Assembly (NCBI RefSeq): GCF_020740795.1
Contig: NC_067283.1
Location: 79,767,184-79,831,183 of the forward strand
Origin: Apus apus
Lineage: Eukaryota; Chordata; Aves; Apodiformes; Apodidae
Direction: 5' to 3'
DNA: 64,000 nt
Shown here: one piece after another, positions 36,110-48,793 of the stretch
Layout: each line of letters opens with the position of its first letter
Position numbering within the stretch: position 1 is the stretch's first letter
Translations under genes and position numbers: made by a program
Notes under the pieces: generated by a model
Databases searched by the model: none
Seen by the model: only the letters and a program-made list of their open reading frames with translations
What the model was told of the DNA's origin: nothing

Positions 36110-39100
36110 AAATCAACATCAATATGCAGAAAAAGAAAATATAATGTTTAGGTCTAGACAATCACTAAAACATTTCTTATTCAAAGCACAAACTCTGGCA
36201 TTACCTAAATCCTTCAGCTTCTTATTTTTCAGATTAACCTTACCTAATTGTATCAAACACCTTTGCTGATTTCCAGCTCTACATGCAATTTCTCATTCCA
36301 TCACATTGGCACAGATATACACCTTGTGTCAAGAAGCAATGCCGTTGCTACAACTTTTGCAAGTTTTTTTCAATACACGCTTTTACAGATTCTACAGACT
36401 TTGTACTCCTGACTCATAATATGCAGACCATTCCCTATTTTGGGAGATAAGGGGATGAAGTTTACTGCAATGTACATGATCCACAGAAGTATGTTAAACC
36501 CTACTCAGGTGAGCTGATAAGACCACTGCGCTTCAGTGAAAATTCCTCCAGATGTTCTCTTTTTTTCCCCCATAATTCAATGAATATACTGAAGATCCTT
36601 GTAACTTATAACCTGACTTTGAAAGACAACATTTGCTGGCCTCAGTTCTGGAACTCGTGAGCAGCATACTCCATTGCTAGCCTTCCTCCTCGATGCAGCA
36701 AAAGTGGTATGTGTTCTCCCTCCCTGCAGGGTTGCAGCCACAGATTTCTTGGTGGGATGTGCTATGTTGACCTTGTGGACACAGACTACCTGAACTACGA
36801 AACTGGCACTGAAGTCCTAGTGAATTCACACCCAGAGTACTTCAGTTCAACTGACACTCTTCCTTACAAGTCAAACTTCAGCAGTTAGACTGATAGCTAC
36901 AAAGAACAGGTGAAAGTTACGCTCTGCTAAGCTGCAGAGAGAGCAAAGTGGTGTTCAAGTGGTATACTACTATCATAGTTCAGCAGCAAAGTGATGACAA
37001 GGTTGCATTTACAGGATGTGTGATTTCAATTAAGATCCATATAATGAGCCTCGGGTTCTAGAAAAGGCATTTAACACTATGCTACAGTTTCATGTTCTGT
37101 GCTGAAGTTTCAGGTGGACAAATATAGTAATGACTTCATAATTTTTTACTTGCACAAGACTTCAAGTGAAAGACTAAGAGAAAAAAGAAATTCATAAAAA
37201 TGTACTACCAGCATTTTCAGTGTAATTTGGAAACATGGAGCACAGCCAATAAAGACACATCACAAAGTCACATTTTACAATTTCTAATAAGGAAGTAGAA
37301 AGAATTTATATTAGGAAATGTTTTAGAGACCCGCAGTGACTTCACATTTTCCAGCTCATTGGATTTACAAGTGAAGAGGCTGATGCTGCAGTATCTGGAT
37401 GCTGAGTACCTCTTGGGATATGCAGAGTACCAGTGGCTCCTGTAAGTTCAGAGCAGTCAGCATCTCATGGGATCACAACTCCTCTCACCCCATACTAAAT
37501 CTAACACATTGCAAGGTTAGTTCACTCTCTCTGTTCTATTTGTGACAAAGAGTCCTTTCTAACATCAGAAATTTCCTGGAAAGTATTCCCCTCATTTCAT
37601 TATATGGAGCTATGCTCATGCTGGATTCAGGACTATACCATGTACAGTGACAGGACACTGCAAAAGTGTCAGTAAGAGAAATGCCAAATTAAGAATTGAC
37701 ATGAGATTGCAAACATCAGGCCATTAACCTACTATAATGCATAACAGTGACGTTTACTTGTTCCTTAATTATAATTCCATTTACAGAACACTGGAGCCAT
37801 GTACAGGGCAATAATAATACTGGTATTACACACAATTCAGGACAATGCTTTTGTAGCCCTGAGTGTGATTCAAGAACTAGTACAAAATGTTTAAGCTTTC
37901 ATTAGTTAATGTCTTATCCAGCTTGGAAGACAGTAAAATCTGTGGCCAATTCCTGATCACCTTTTATCTTGTTGGAATAGCTGTCTATCAAAAGGCATCC
38001 CTCTTGTTCAGTTTGGATTGACTGTTTTGACATGGGATATGGAAGCACAGGGGGATGACAAAAGCATCACCACTTCTGAAGCAGGACATTTTTGATGACA
38101 GGAGTGCATGCATCTCACAGAGGTCTTTCTAGCCCTAGAGCATTGAAGTCCTTCCATTTGTATCTCAGGAATTAAATTCTCCATAGGAGCATCTACATAC
38201 TGCATGAAATGTTTTTTTTTGTTCACTAACTGCTAAAATGGGGTATCTGTACATCAGCCTGGAGGTGGAAAACAAGCTATCAATGATCTTCCTCTCCACC
38301 AAGCTCCTTTGCAGGTGGCATTTGCAGTATTTGAATTCTGCCACTACAGCATTAGGCTGTGATTGAACTATATAAAATCCTAGCTTGAAAATAGCTTATA
38401 CCTCATGGAAAGGTATCTGTTCCCTTGAGAGCGCAAGGCTGACAGACTGCACAGCTCACATAGAACATTACCCCTTATAGAACAAAACCTGATCCTGACC
38501 ATCCTGCCTTTCTAAAGAAAACACCTTAGAAGGCTTAGAGTTTACTGAGTTGGGGCAACAAACACACCTTGCTGAAGTGATATTTGATGCACAAGGCTTT
38601 TATGTTGAATGGCCTCTACTGATTTAGAAATCTCTATTTCATAAACTCTGGAAGGAAAGAAGCCTATGCTCCCAACTGATCTGCCGTATTGTAAAACAGC
38701 CAGATGCCATTTGAAAGCCACACAATAAAAAAAGGCTTCAGAGTGGCACACAGTGCCTCCACCCATGAGGGCTGATCATTAGGTACGGACATGAGCTTTT
38801 CCTTCCTCCAAAACAAAGGGGACTGGGCCATGGTTCCTGCACACTGCAGCCCATCAGTCACTTCTGTTCATTACTTTTTATAACTACAGTACTCACCAGT
38901 GATGCTACTAAGTCTTCTTTACTGCATATAATGAGTTTTGTGCAAGTGCAGCCATATTCGGGGCACAATTCAGGCAGAATAAATTATTTTAGCTGGCACT
39001 ACAGATGGTGCAGCCTGCTCCTTTGGCAAATCACTTGAGTCCTTGCAACACAAAAAAGCCTCATCTGCCTGGAATACATTGCAACAAGATCACCAGCCTT

Positions 39101-40794
39101 TCTGTGAACAGCTGTCTGATCCTTGAAGGGAGTTCAGGTTTTTGTTTCCAGAAAAACTCCAAAATATCAGGAACACAAAGCAATGCCATCAGACTTGAAA
39201 TGCATTTAGCAGCCTTGTTGTACACAAACGTATGGATGGAGGATGTGCTTCCATACCCTGCCCATGCAGTGTGAGATTACTGCTGATATCAAAATGAAAT
39301 CTAGGAACACACGATCATGGCGTGGCCCAACCTTGGCAAATGGTCTGGGTAACACAACCTTTTAAGACAGGAATGTGAGTGAACCATTTGTGGTGTGCAT
39401 GTGCAAAAAATGCACAATACCAGAGGGTGCTTCCCAAAGCTGATCACATTACAAGGGAAGAAAATCATCACCCTTCAAATAGTCACTTCAAAGAGGAAGA
39501 AAATCATCAGCCAGATACAGCAGCCTCCAAGTCAGAGGCCATGAGCTGCTCACTTTCAGGCAGGCTTCTGCAGACAGAGACCCACACCTCATGGGGTGCA
39601 TGTGAGCTCATGGATGCTGCTTCACCAGCTGCAGGGAGCAACATGGGGCCCCACGAGGACATGGGTGCCTGCCTAGGTGGGAGAGGGTGGGATTGTAATC
39701 ATGTGCTGGTAGAACGTATGTGTGTACCTGGGTAAGAGAGACTAGAATTTCTGGGGATTAGTTAAAGCTGTTTAGCTGTAAGTGTTTATTAACATTTATT
39801 CAGTGTTCAGTGTTGTGATTAATCTGTGACATCACTGGTACTGATCCCAAATGTGCAGGTAATTGACTACCGTGTAACTTCATGTCATTTTTAAACTGGT
39901 TTGAGCCTAATTTTTGGTTCAAACTACATGACCTGAACAGTGCTCCACTGCAGCACATGGCTGTGATTCACTGCTCGCTGCTGTTTGCTTCTAATATATT
40001 CTTAAGGATGAGAAAACTGATTTACAGCAGGTGTTGACAAGAGATTCAAAATAAAGCTAGGGATTAAAGCGTGTTTTTTTAACCAGCTGCAACAAGACAT
40101 TGCTTAGAAAAGGTGTGGACAAACTCCAAAGGCAACCTAAATCTCACTGTGGATTTGTGGAGCACCAGTAGCACTGCATAGTGGAGCAACACGGAGATGC
40201 TGAACACCTGCACTGAAGGATCATGTTCTGCTTTGGCAAGGACTGCAGCTGATTCAGACTCTCATTCTCCAGCAGGGAATCACAACCTTGGAATAATCTA
40301 ATTATCTCTCCATACATATATGTGCATTATTTCTATATATGCCTGTATCTGGCTAGATCTATAGGCAGATTACTGTAATTACAGATGGCCAGAAACAAAA
40401 CAGCAGCTCTGAATTTGCTTTCTAAATATGGAAAGTACTGGAAACCACAAAAGTGCTATGACCAAATGAAAAGCTTACCTTTTATTTATAAAAGTGTGTG
40501 CCAGGGAAAACTTAATAATAAACAGTTGCCAGTGTGTGTGTGTCCAGTGCATCCTTGTAACCCAGCCAGGCAATGGCACTTCTCACTGTCTTGGGAGTAA
40601 TGCAATTTAGAGCTATACTAACCCATGAGAGGCATGACTATGCTGTCCTCTTTCCCAGGCTTCCATCTACATTTTAACTGAATTCTGCTTTATCAGACAT
40701 GTCTCCCCTTCAGCAGAATGGCACAAACACAGACATGATAAACCCTGAGAACGATTTTGCATTGTATCTGATTCTCAGGTGAGCTTCAGCGCAG

Positions 40795-40806
40795 CCAGCA
40801 GAGGGA
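40795..40806 (+). promoter_or_regulatory. CTCF-like core motif
   Basis: CCAGCAGAGGGA fits the CTCF core CCASYAGRKGGC at 11 of 12 positions (final C is A), preceded by GCGCAG. Single motif matches occur by chance, so occupancy is unproven. Confidence 0.3.
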
Positions 40807-41946
40807 TGCATCCTGGGGACACACTAACGCAGGACCAGATCTGTGAACTATGGATAATCTGGAGTGTGACCCAAAGCCAGGGGCAGCTGCAGCTGTGGAG
40901 ACATGCTGCAGAAACGGGACATGTTCCCAAATTATATAAGGCACAGTGGTTTCAGAGGATACCACATGCACCGAGTTGGCTTCAGTATGATAGTGTAGAA
41001 GCGCTGCCACTCCACTCATTTCCCTTTTGCGTACGCTCTGTTAAAACCCACAACTCTGCAGCACAATATGATGGCAAAAATGTCATACAGATAATGAGGA
41101 GTGGAGCCAGAGGATGAAGCCAGACGTTTATTCTTATGTTTTAACCAATATAAATTGGATTAGGAAAATCAGTTTATACTTAGTTGTATATTCTAAAATA
41201 AGCCATTGTAACTATTGCACTAACCTACAAGAAATTTAGATGCTGTTGGACGTCTTGGCAACCTTGATGTAAATTAATATTCTGCTGTTTTCAAAAGGCT
41301 GTATCCAAAAGAAACACTGTATCAAATGTATTGTTAAGACTTTCCCCAGCATGTGCTTGGACATCTAGGCAAATGTTATGAGTCAGGGTGCTTGAGAAGC
41401 TTAAGCAACAGGCCTGATGCTGCTGCATCTGACAGAGTCACTATCTGGAGAAAAGAAGTTGCCTATCTTCTTATGACAGCTGAACAGGACATCTCAGATG
41501 TTTGGCTTGCACTCTGCCATGTACCTTTCTCTGTCCTGAGGTCCCTCTACTAGTCCGAGCATTCAGGTATGACTGCTGAAATGCAATCTGTTGTTTCTCA
41601 GCACTAGTAGTAAAATACACACCACCAGAGCCAGGAGTACCTTATCCACCATTACAGGCAGTAGTTGCAGCAGACAAAATCTCAATATGCAGATACAAAG
41701 CGTTCTAGTTTAAAGAAAAAAAGCAAGCAGATTGCAGGTGCTTGGGAAAGGAGCTAATGCATAATGCAACACAAGGGCCTCCAACACCTCAAGTTAGAGA
41801 TGCTAACAGACTTGAAATACAACACTCCACTATACTGTGCACTTTGGAATCACCAGCATCTTGCAAGCAACTCTGAGAAACCTGGCAACCTTAAGGTTAA
41901 TTTTGTGGAATAGGTTCAGTTTTCAGTTCAAGGTTTGTTTACATGC

Positions 41947-41998
41947 ATCATAGAATCATAGATTGGTTTGGGTTGGAAGGGACCTTGAAGATCAAGCT
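41947..41998 (-). mobile_element. Avian-type CR1 LINE 3' end, short fragment
   Basis: The plus strand begins ATCATAGAATCATAGATTGG and continues GTTTGGGTTGGAAGGGACCT then TGAAGATCA. This is the reverse complement of the CR1 3' tail with its 8-bp (ATTCTATG) terminal repeats. Only about 50 bases are retained, consistent with extreme 5' truncation. It is less diverged than the other CR1 copies here. Confidence 0.92.
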
Positions 41999-44900
41999 GA
42001 AACATGCTACAGGGATTTTGCTAGTAAATCAATAATCACATGAAAGTCTGTTCAAGAGGAAGACTGTTTAGCATTCACTCATTAACTGCTTTGAAATCTT
42101 ATGAAAAAAACTTGATGTTGCTTAAAAAACAAAAAAAAGGAAATGGAAACAGGTAAACTAATGAGCCTTCCTTAAAACAGGGAGCTAACTATTGTCAGAG
42201 ATCTGTGGCAAGGGTGAAGTCAAAGCTTTTACCACTGGTTTCTAGCATTTGGCCAATACATGACACATTTTAGTTTTATATATGGTTTGTATGGTTAACA
42301 CATACTAGATTTAAGCTTTGTATATGAGCCTTCCACCTGCAAACCCCAAAATATCACATTGCACACAACAGAGATTTGCCATCCACAGCATGGTTTGTTT
42401 GTGGTTCTAACTTCTCTCAGCCACAGCGGCCTCCAACTCCTGCATCTCTCTGCAGGGAAACTCCCAGAGCTTTCTCCTTTTTGCCACTATCAGCACACAC
42501 AGCACAGCTCAGCTCCCAAGGAAACTTGGCGGAGGCTCACAAAATACACAACTTAACCATCAAGGGCCTTGTTGAGTTGGACCTTTTATTGAAGACAACT
42601 CTGGCCCTTGTCTCCCCTCTCTGTTTATAAGGCTTACCAAGTATATAAACTATTGCTCTTAAATTATGAGGACCCACATTTATGAGAGCAATTATCCTTT
42701 GCTTGTTTAGAAAGGCTATTTGTCTTTCTCCTGTCTTTTAAATGCTTCCCCGCCTCCTTTACCCAAAACAAAGCAAAATGTTTGGATTTGTATTTGAGGG
42801 TGGGCTCCATCTGAGGTTCACTTAGTAAGAAGAAATCTCTGCTAAAACCATTGGATTGGGGGAGGAGCAGGAGGAATAGATCAAGCCTTCCTCCAGTTCA
42901 AATGAAAGCTGGGCAAGGGAGTTGTTCGGAGGGATAAAGTTTTTGCTTTTATACCTCTATAAAATTAATTATAAAGTCGGACTGTTTTTGCTTTAAAAAA
43001 ATCTAAAATAATTGCTCACAATAATTAATAAGTACCTGACTGTTACTGTGCACTAGGGCAGGGTTGGGTTTGAATATTTGACTTGCCCTTCTGCAGTCTG
43101 TTCAGATGAGATGGAAAGTAAAAGCTCACTGCTGGGGGCTTAAAGAGACCATGCTATCCCTAAAGAATGGATTAAACTATAAGTTCCAAAAGAATAAAAT
43201 ATATCTTCATAACAATGGTCTATGCAGAATTAATACTGCCAACATTAAACACATTTTAGGTCTGCAAGCAAGCACACTTGCTTCCCAGCAAGTTGTCAAG
43301 TACCGAGAACAGATTAATTTCCTTCAGTGGCTTCAGAAAAATCATCCTGCATATCAGCTCTGTCATTCCTGTGACTCCAACAAGACTTTAAGAACTGAAC
43401 AGCCCTGTGGCCTGCAGCCAGCTGGCTCTTTACCCTGAGGACTGTTGTTCTTCCTTCCTCTCCAGAATTTGCATCACGCACCCTCTGCTACAGATGGCAA
43501 CACCCAGACTGAGCCTTTGAAATCATCTACTTAATAAAAAAGAAAGCTCAGAAACAGAAAGGTGATGTAGCTCCCCATTTCCTCAGACACACACCTCCGC
43601 ATTGTAAATAGTGACTGAAACTGTACTTTAATATGAGTAGGGGAAACCGTCTGTCATACTTTCAAGTGTGAAACTCCATGGAAGCTCTTCTAAGAGAGGA
43701 GGATGGGATAGATCTAGAGCAGCTGAGCTTCATCTTGGGGGGAGGGAAAAAAAAAAAAAAAGAAAAGAGAGAGAGAAAAGATATCTTTTTAAAACAAGTG
43801 CTGCAGAAGTATGTCAACAGATGGGAACACAGGGCTGGTGGGTGGAGGGAAAGCTGTGTGTTGGGCAGTCATTGCACAACCATCAATCAGCTGCTGGAGA
43901 ACAGAACAGAAATACAGAATGGAAAAAGCCTTCCAGGAAAGTGGCACTTTTGTTCAACAAAGCCTGATAAGAAGACACGTGAAAGTGAAAAGCATTTTCT
44001 AAATTAGGGGGCTCTTAATTTTATGACAGGGAAAACTGCTTTCAGTAAAGTTCAGTGGTTGTTTTGCTTACCATGTAGGAGTCATCCATCACCTAGGTGA
44101 CTTTTATTCACTGAAATTTAATATTTCAATGCAGAAAGAGGAAAGCACCAGTCACTTGAAGACTGGAAGTACATTTCGCTTTCTTATGAGCCGAAGTCAC
44201 TGACATTCCTTAATACCATTTCTATGTCAAAATATCATTAGCAGAGATCTTGTAATAGGACTTCATTACACTTGTCAAGTTACAACAAAAAAGCTTCTAT
44301 TTCCTGATGCAGGATGTATTATACTCTCAACAAGGCATTTTTGAAATAAAATCACAAATTTCCCTTTCTTGTAGAACCTGCTTTCAAGGTCCAATGAATA
44401 CAGTCATCTTATGGTAGAAATATGAAGTATTAATCATGAAAAGCATAAAGATGAACTCATACGAGAGCTAAATGCCATTCTGCTTTCCAGAAGCAGTCTC
44501 TTTACTCCCCAGTCCTCCTGCTTTTTTATTTTTTTTAACTATCAACAACTGTTTTTACGGAATAACTTTACGCCATGTCCTAAATATGAATTTTATAGAA
44601 AGCTTTTGCTGTAAAAGAGTTGTCTGGTTTGACTAATAGTCATCTTGAACAGGAAATACTTGCATAATGTGAATACATCTTGGACACAGATCTGGCTCAC
44701 AGTAGGTCTTTTGTGCTGCAGAGACTAACCTGGAACTGTTCCCACTGATACTGCTTTAAACAGTCCTGCTGGACTGCAGATACCAGCATCTCCTTCTGCA
44801 GGTTTTAAGTTAACCAACTGGAGCGGGGAGTTCACCCATGTTCCACCACTTACAGGCAAAGAAGAGAAACTGCTCAATTACCAAGTTGTATACACTGGCC

Positions 44901-45071
44901 TTTCAGACAGAAAGCACCTTGCCCCTATTGCACAGCTCAGCATCCAACACTTAGAGAGCTCTGAATACAGAAGGCCAAAATATGAAAAATCTAGGGTTAT
45001 TTATAAGCTGGCAACCAAAACCTCTGCAGGCAGCAGCCTCAACCAAAAAAATAGTACTAAGAGGACAGAGA
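41999..45071. other. Intron 2 segment, no gene seen
   Basis: Includes a 45-base purine tract (43737-43781) and short frames to 110 codons with no recognised family. Overlapping frames at 43668-44007 run through the purine tract and are artefacts of it. Confidence 0.6.
43737..43781. repeat. 45-base uninterrupted purine tract
   Basis: G runs, then fifteen A, then AGAAAAGAGAGAGAGAAAAGA, with no pyrimidine over 45 bases. Such tracts can adopt triplex structure. Confidence 0.85.
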
Positions 45072-46020
45072 AAGATCTGGTGGATATAGTCCACTTAAGT
45101 TTCCAGAAGATGCTCAATTAACGTCTACCTGAAAGGTCCTGAAAGGAACTGGGCAGCCAAAAGAAGAAGTGGGAAGATCTCAAAGATTAACTCTTCATTT
45201 ATTTATGAGAAGAGGAAACGAAGAAGGAGTTATCAGTTGCTTCTTGTTATTAAAAGAAAGATCTGGACCTTTCAATACGCTCATAAGTAATCTAGAAAAT
45301 GTGGTTAATAGGAAAACAATATGATTGTTGATATATTAAACTGTTCAAGGAGACTAAGATGAGGGTTAACCAATAAGAACTGCAGAGAAGTCTTAATCAC
45401 ACTCTGTTATTGGACATTATATTGTCAAATAATATAATGTAGATACGAACGAAACTAATTTGGATAAATTTTCAGGCATGTACACATAAATATGCAATTT
45501 TCTTGTTCTTTAATTTTCCAGTTATTTTTGGTTTGTTTGTTTCATTTTAATATACATTTTTCAGTTTGAGTTGACCATTAATACTGAGGAGTAAAATCCT
45601 AGGATTGCAATAGACAGTAACACACTGTAGTTCCAAGTAAAAATCCTCTCAAAAAAACTCCAAACAAAACAAAACAAAAAACCCAAATCTCACACGGGAA
45701 TAAAGAACGGGAAAAAGCATTCATCACTACAGAGCAAAACTACAACTCAAGTACTGCGTGCAGTCTTGGTCCTCTCCTCTCAAAACAATTCAATATAAGC
45801 AGAAGTGCTCCAAAGGAGCACGCTGAAGACAAGCAAAAACAGCTTCTGCATGAAAAAGAACTAAACATTCTTCAGTCAGAAAAAGAGATGATTGATAAGG
45901 AATGTGATGAAGATCTGTACAAGTGGCACTAAAAAGCTATACCCCACTTATTCTCTTGCACAAGAAAACAGAGGAGATCAATCAAACTAACCACTGACAC
46001 GCTCAAAACAAATGGACTTG
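45072..46020 (+). mobile_element. Old CR1-family LINE, end of RT region and 3' region
   Basis: Plus-strand blocks follow the CR1 order from the end of the reverse-transcriptase region to near the 3' end: GATCTGGTGGATATAGTCCA, TCATAAGTAATCTAGAAAAT, TTAAACTGTTCAAGGAGACT, TACTGCGTGCAGTCTTGGTC and GAGATGATTGATAAGG, then TTGCACAAGAAAACAGAG. The reading frame is destroyed by many indels and substitutions. A (CAAAA)n tract at 45661-45682 interrupts it. About 950 bp makes it the longest transposon remnant in the window. Boundaries are approximate. Confidence 0.75.
45661..45682. repeat. (CAAAA)n tract inside the CR1 remnant
   Basis: CAAACAAAACAAAACAAAAA; simple repeat within the LINE body. Confidence 0.85.
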
Positions 46021-48361
46021 AGATGGTAACAATCTCTAGTTGAGGATGGCACTACTTGCATAAGACCTATCACCTGTCCTCCCATCTCACTCATAATGCT
46101 CGTATTTCTTGCTTAGCTCCACCACTGTTTTAAATTTCACTGCTTCCTCTCCCATGTGGTTTTATAAAACTGTAAGAATGCATATAATCACTTCCAATAA
46201 ATACAGGACTGAAAACACATTATACTGCAGTGTTAAGAGCTGATGCCTCTTCTATAGAGTATTGCAAACAAGATTAAAACTGATGAGTGTTCTCGAGCCC
46301 TAAGGCTGACTGGAAGGTGCAATTAGATGTCTCTTTTTATAAGAACAGCTGCAGCCAAGTGGTGGTGAAAAACTGATGAGGTCCATAAGTCAAGCAAGTA
46401 AGCTGTGAACTGGGTCAAGAAAAGGTTAAGTTGTAAACAGGCAATCTGGCACTTAGGACTAAAAAATGAATGTGCAGTCAATTGCTTAAGTGGGTAAATA
46501 TTAGGCTTCCTAATAAACATATCTGAAGATGAGGGAAAGAAAAAATACAAGAGATGGGCATTTTTTGGCACAAATGTAAGGTAGACCTTGGTAACACACA
46601 TGGGAACTAGTCATTTAAGTCAGAAGACTGTGTGTGCAGTGTGTAACCTGGCTCCTCTGCTTGCTGTAGTATAACTGCTTTAAGGCCTTCCTGAAGTTCA
46701 GAGAATCAGTAGAATAAATCTTATTCTCATCTTTGGAAACAACCTTCCCAGTACCTATATACTGGCCAATGGCTCAAGCTTGCATTACTCCAAATATATT
46801 TTGAATTCTGCGAAGTTGACAGTTTTCTCATCAGGTTTTTAAAAATTTCAGCCAAAGACCATCTGTAGAAGTCATACAGAGAGTTGTGATCCATATCTGA
46901 CCAACTGTAGTGTTACACAAGAACTCTGAGGGAAACAAGGGAAATTTTATTTCTCCAGAAGGTCTGGCAAGACAAAAACTTTCTGAAAATGGTTGGTATT
47001 TGACAGTATTTTTATTAAAATCTAACCCAGGAAGAAAGGCGACTATTTTCCCAGCTATCCATATCTCAAGATGAGTAAACACACCCGTAGCAGGTATATG
47101 GCAAGGAAATACAAGGTTAAATACTAACAGGATCTAAAAGCTATTACTTGTTATTGTTACAGGCAAAAAAATGTAATACAGAATAAACAGCACTCCTCTT
47201 CAGAGGCAACAGAAGCTGACACAAGCAGCTTAAGCCCCAAACTGGGAATGCCTGATGTGGAAAACGCAATTCTTTTCCCGTGAATGTAGAAGCAAAAGCT
47301 GTTGTTGTCACCTGAGGAAAGAGTGAGGGAAGGAAGAATAACCCTCTAGTTAAGCTACCACATCTGCTTCAGGACTGCACCAGAGTTATCAGGCAACCTA
47401 AGCCACAGTTGTGGTGTTTCTGCACAATTTACAGAATAACTCTGCAGTGGCATTTTCCCAGAATGGTTTTTTTCTCTCTTCAGCATCTCTCCAGTCATGC
47501 ACATGCCTGAGTTTCTGCAGTAATTAGAGACACTCCCTGCCAGGGCCCAGAATACAACAGAAAGGCTCCCAGGCAGTCCTGTGGCTTATAGCTATCTGTA
47601 TGGCACACACCAAATACTGCCCACCCACAGTATGATTACCCCTCCGTAAGTGTACTTATGTTTCAGTGTCCTCTTAGTCACATGTAGTTTAAACATCAAA
47701 CAGCACTAAGCAGTGCCCAAGTGCAGCAGCAAGCAGCTTTGCTGTCTTACAGCTGTGAGAAGTGCTTTGAAGCAGAGCTGGATTGCTAAACTAGCGTTAA
47801 AGAGGCAGAGGGGCTGCTGAGAGCCCGGGGAGTACACATCTGTCCAGTGGTTTAATCCCAGGAAGGCAGAAGTCTTCACTTGAAGTGAAGCTGCTTCAGT
47901 GCATTGTTCCTGCTGGCCTTCAAGACTGCCCTAATTTTAGCAGTGCAGAAAGGTCGCTTTTGCAAAAATGAGCAACTCTATCAAAAACATTATTTTAACA
48001 GCAGTGCTGAGAACACAGTGAGTCTGTAATTGATAAAACAAGGAAACCCCACCAAGGTGTTCTCAAAGGGCTTGGTTAGAGGAAGAAGGTAAGAAAGCAA
48101 CTTAAAGAAAAAGCAGCAAAACAAAACATAAAATGCATTGAGCTCCCTGGAGTTCAGTTTAAATATATTTTATACATTTTTTTAACACTACTGCTGCTTC
48201 TAAAATGGTTTACTGTACTCCAGGAACAATGAAGAGCCAAATAAATAAATCAGCTAAGAGCCAAGTTCCCTTTAGGCTACATGAAAATAAACAGGTATCA
48301 TCTGACAACTTTACTACAGCTTTTTAAGCACATTAAACACCTGTAGGGAACAGTAAGGGCA

Positions 48362-48793
48362 TCAAGAAAGAGGGAAGTGATCTACGCAGGAACAAAGACT
48401 TACATGACTTAGCATCAGAATCGAAATTACAAATATGTTTGACTGCTCAGTCTGAATCACTAGAAATACAGTACCTATGGTAAGGAGGCACACTGCCATA
48501 ACATGAAAAAACCCCACTTCCTTCAACGATTTATATGATACGTTATCAGTGACGCAAATCACCACAGTTGGGCTGACAACTGCACTATTATCAACGCATA
48601 AAAAAACAGCTGCAAATTGAGAGAGAACCAATACTACTGTCAGGAAAGGTATACTGAGCATCAAAACATTATTCAGTAACTTTTCTGCAGAAAAAAATAA
48701 AGGTAGATTTCTTGAATCCTCATCTTTTCTCATGCAAGCCTTCAGAAGAAAAGCCTCACCACTATGGTTTTTAGGAGCTGTGGTGGCCAGCCA
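48362..48793 (-). other. Unassigned hydrophobic open frame
   Basis: A minus-strand frame is open from just after a TAG (48796-48794) to a stop at 48362. The first Met is at 48733, giving 123 residues; the upstream open part adds 20 codons. It has an N-terminal charged stretch (RKDEDSRNLPLFF), then hydrophobic segments around residues 28-50, 75-95 and 100-117 of the Met-initiated frame, long enough for membrane helices. Several CpGs occur, unusual for the AT-rich surroundings. I recognise no family. T-rich strands give hydrophobic chance frames, so this may be noise. A GTAAGT at 48403-48398 could act as a donor, but its -1 base is T, not G. Confidence 0.15.

Larger units (their letters stand above)
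32991..41946. other. Intron 2 segment, no gene seen
   Basis: Mostly unremarkable AT-leaning sequence. It holds A- and T-rich tracts (34005-34026, 36068-36109), a 15-base direct repeat (GGAAGAAAATCATCA, twice near 39460-39510) and a CTCF-like core at 40795. Open frames are 118 codons or fewer and none is recognised. Confidence 0.6.

Noticed and set aside
43668..44007. Two overlapping plus-strand frames of about 100 codons
   Set aside because: Both run through the purine tract, which encodes Lys/Glu/Arg runs in any frame.
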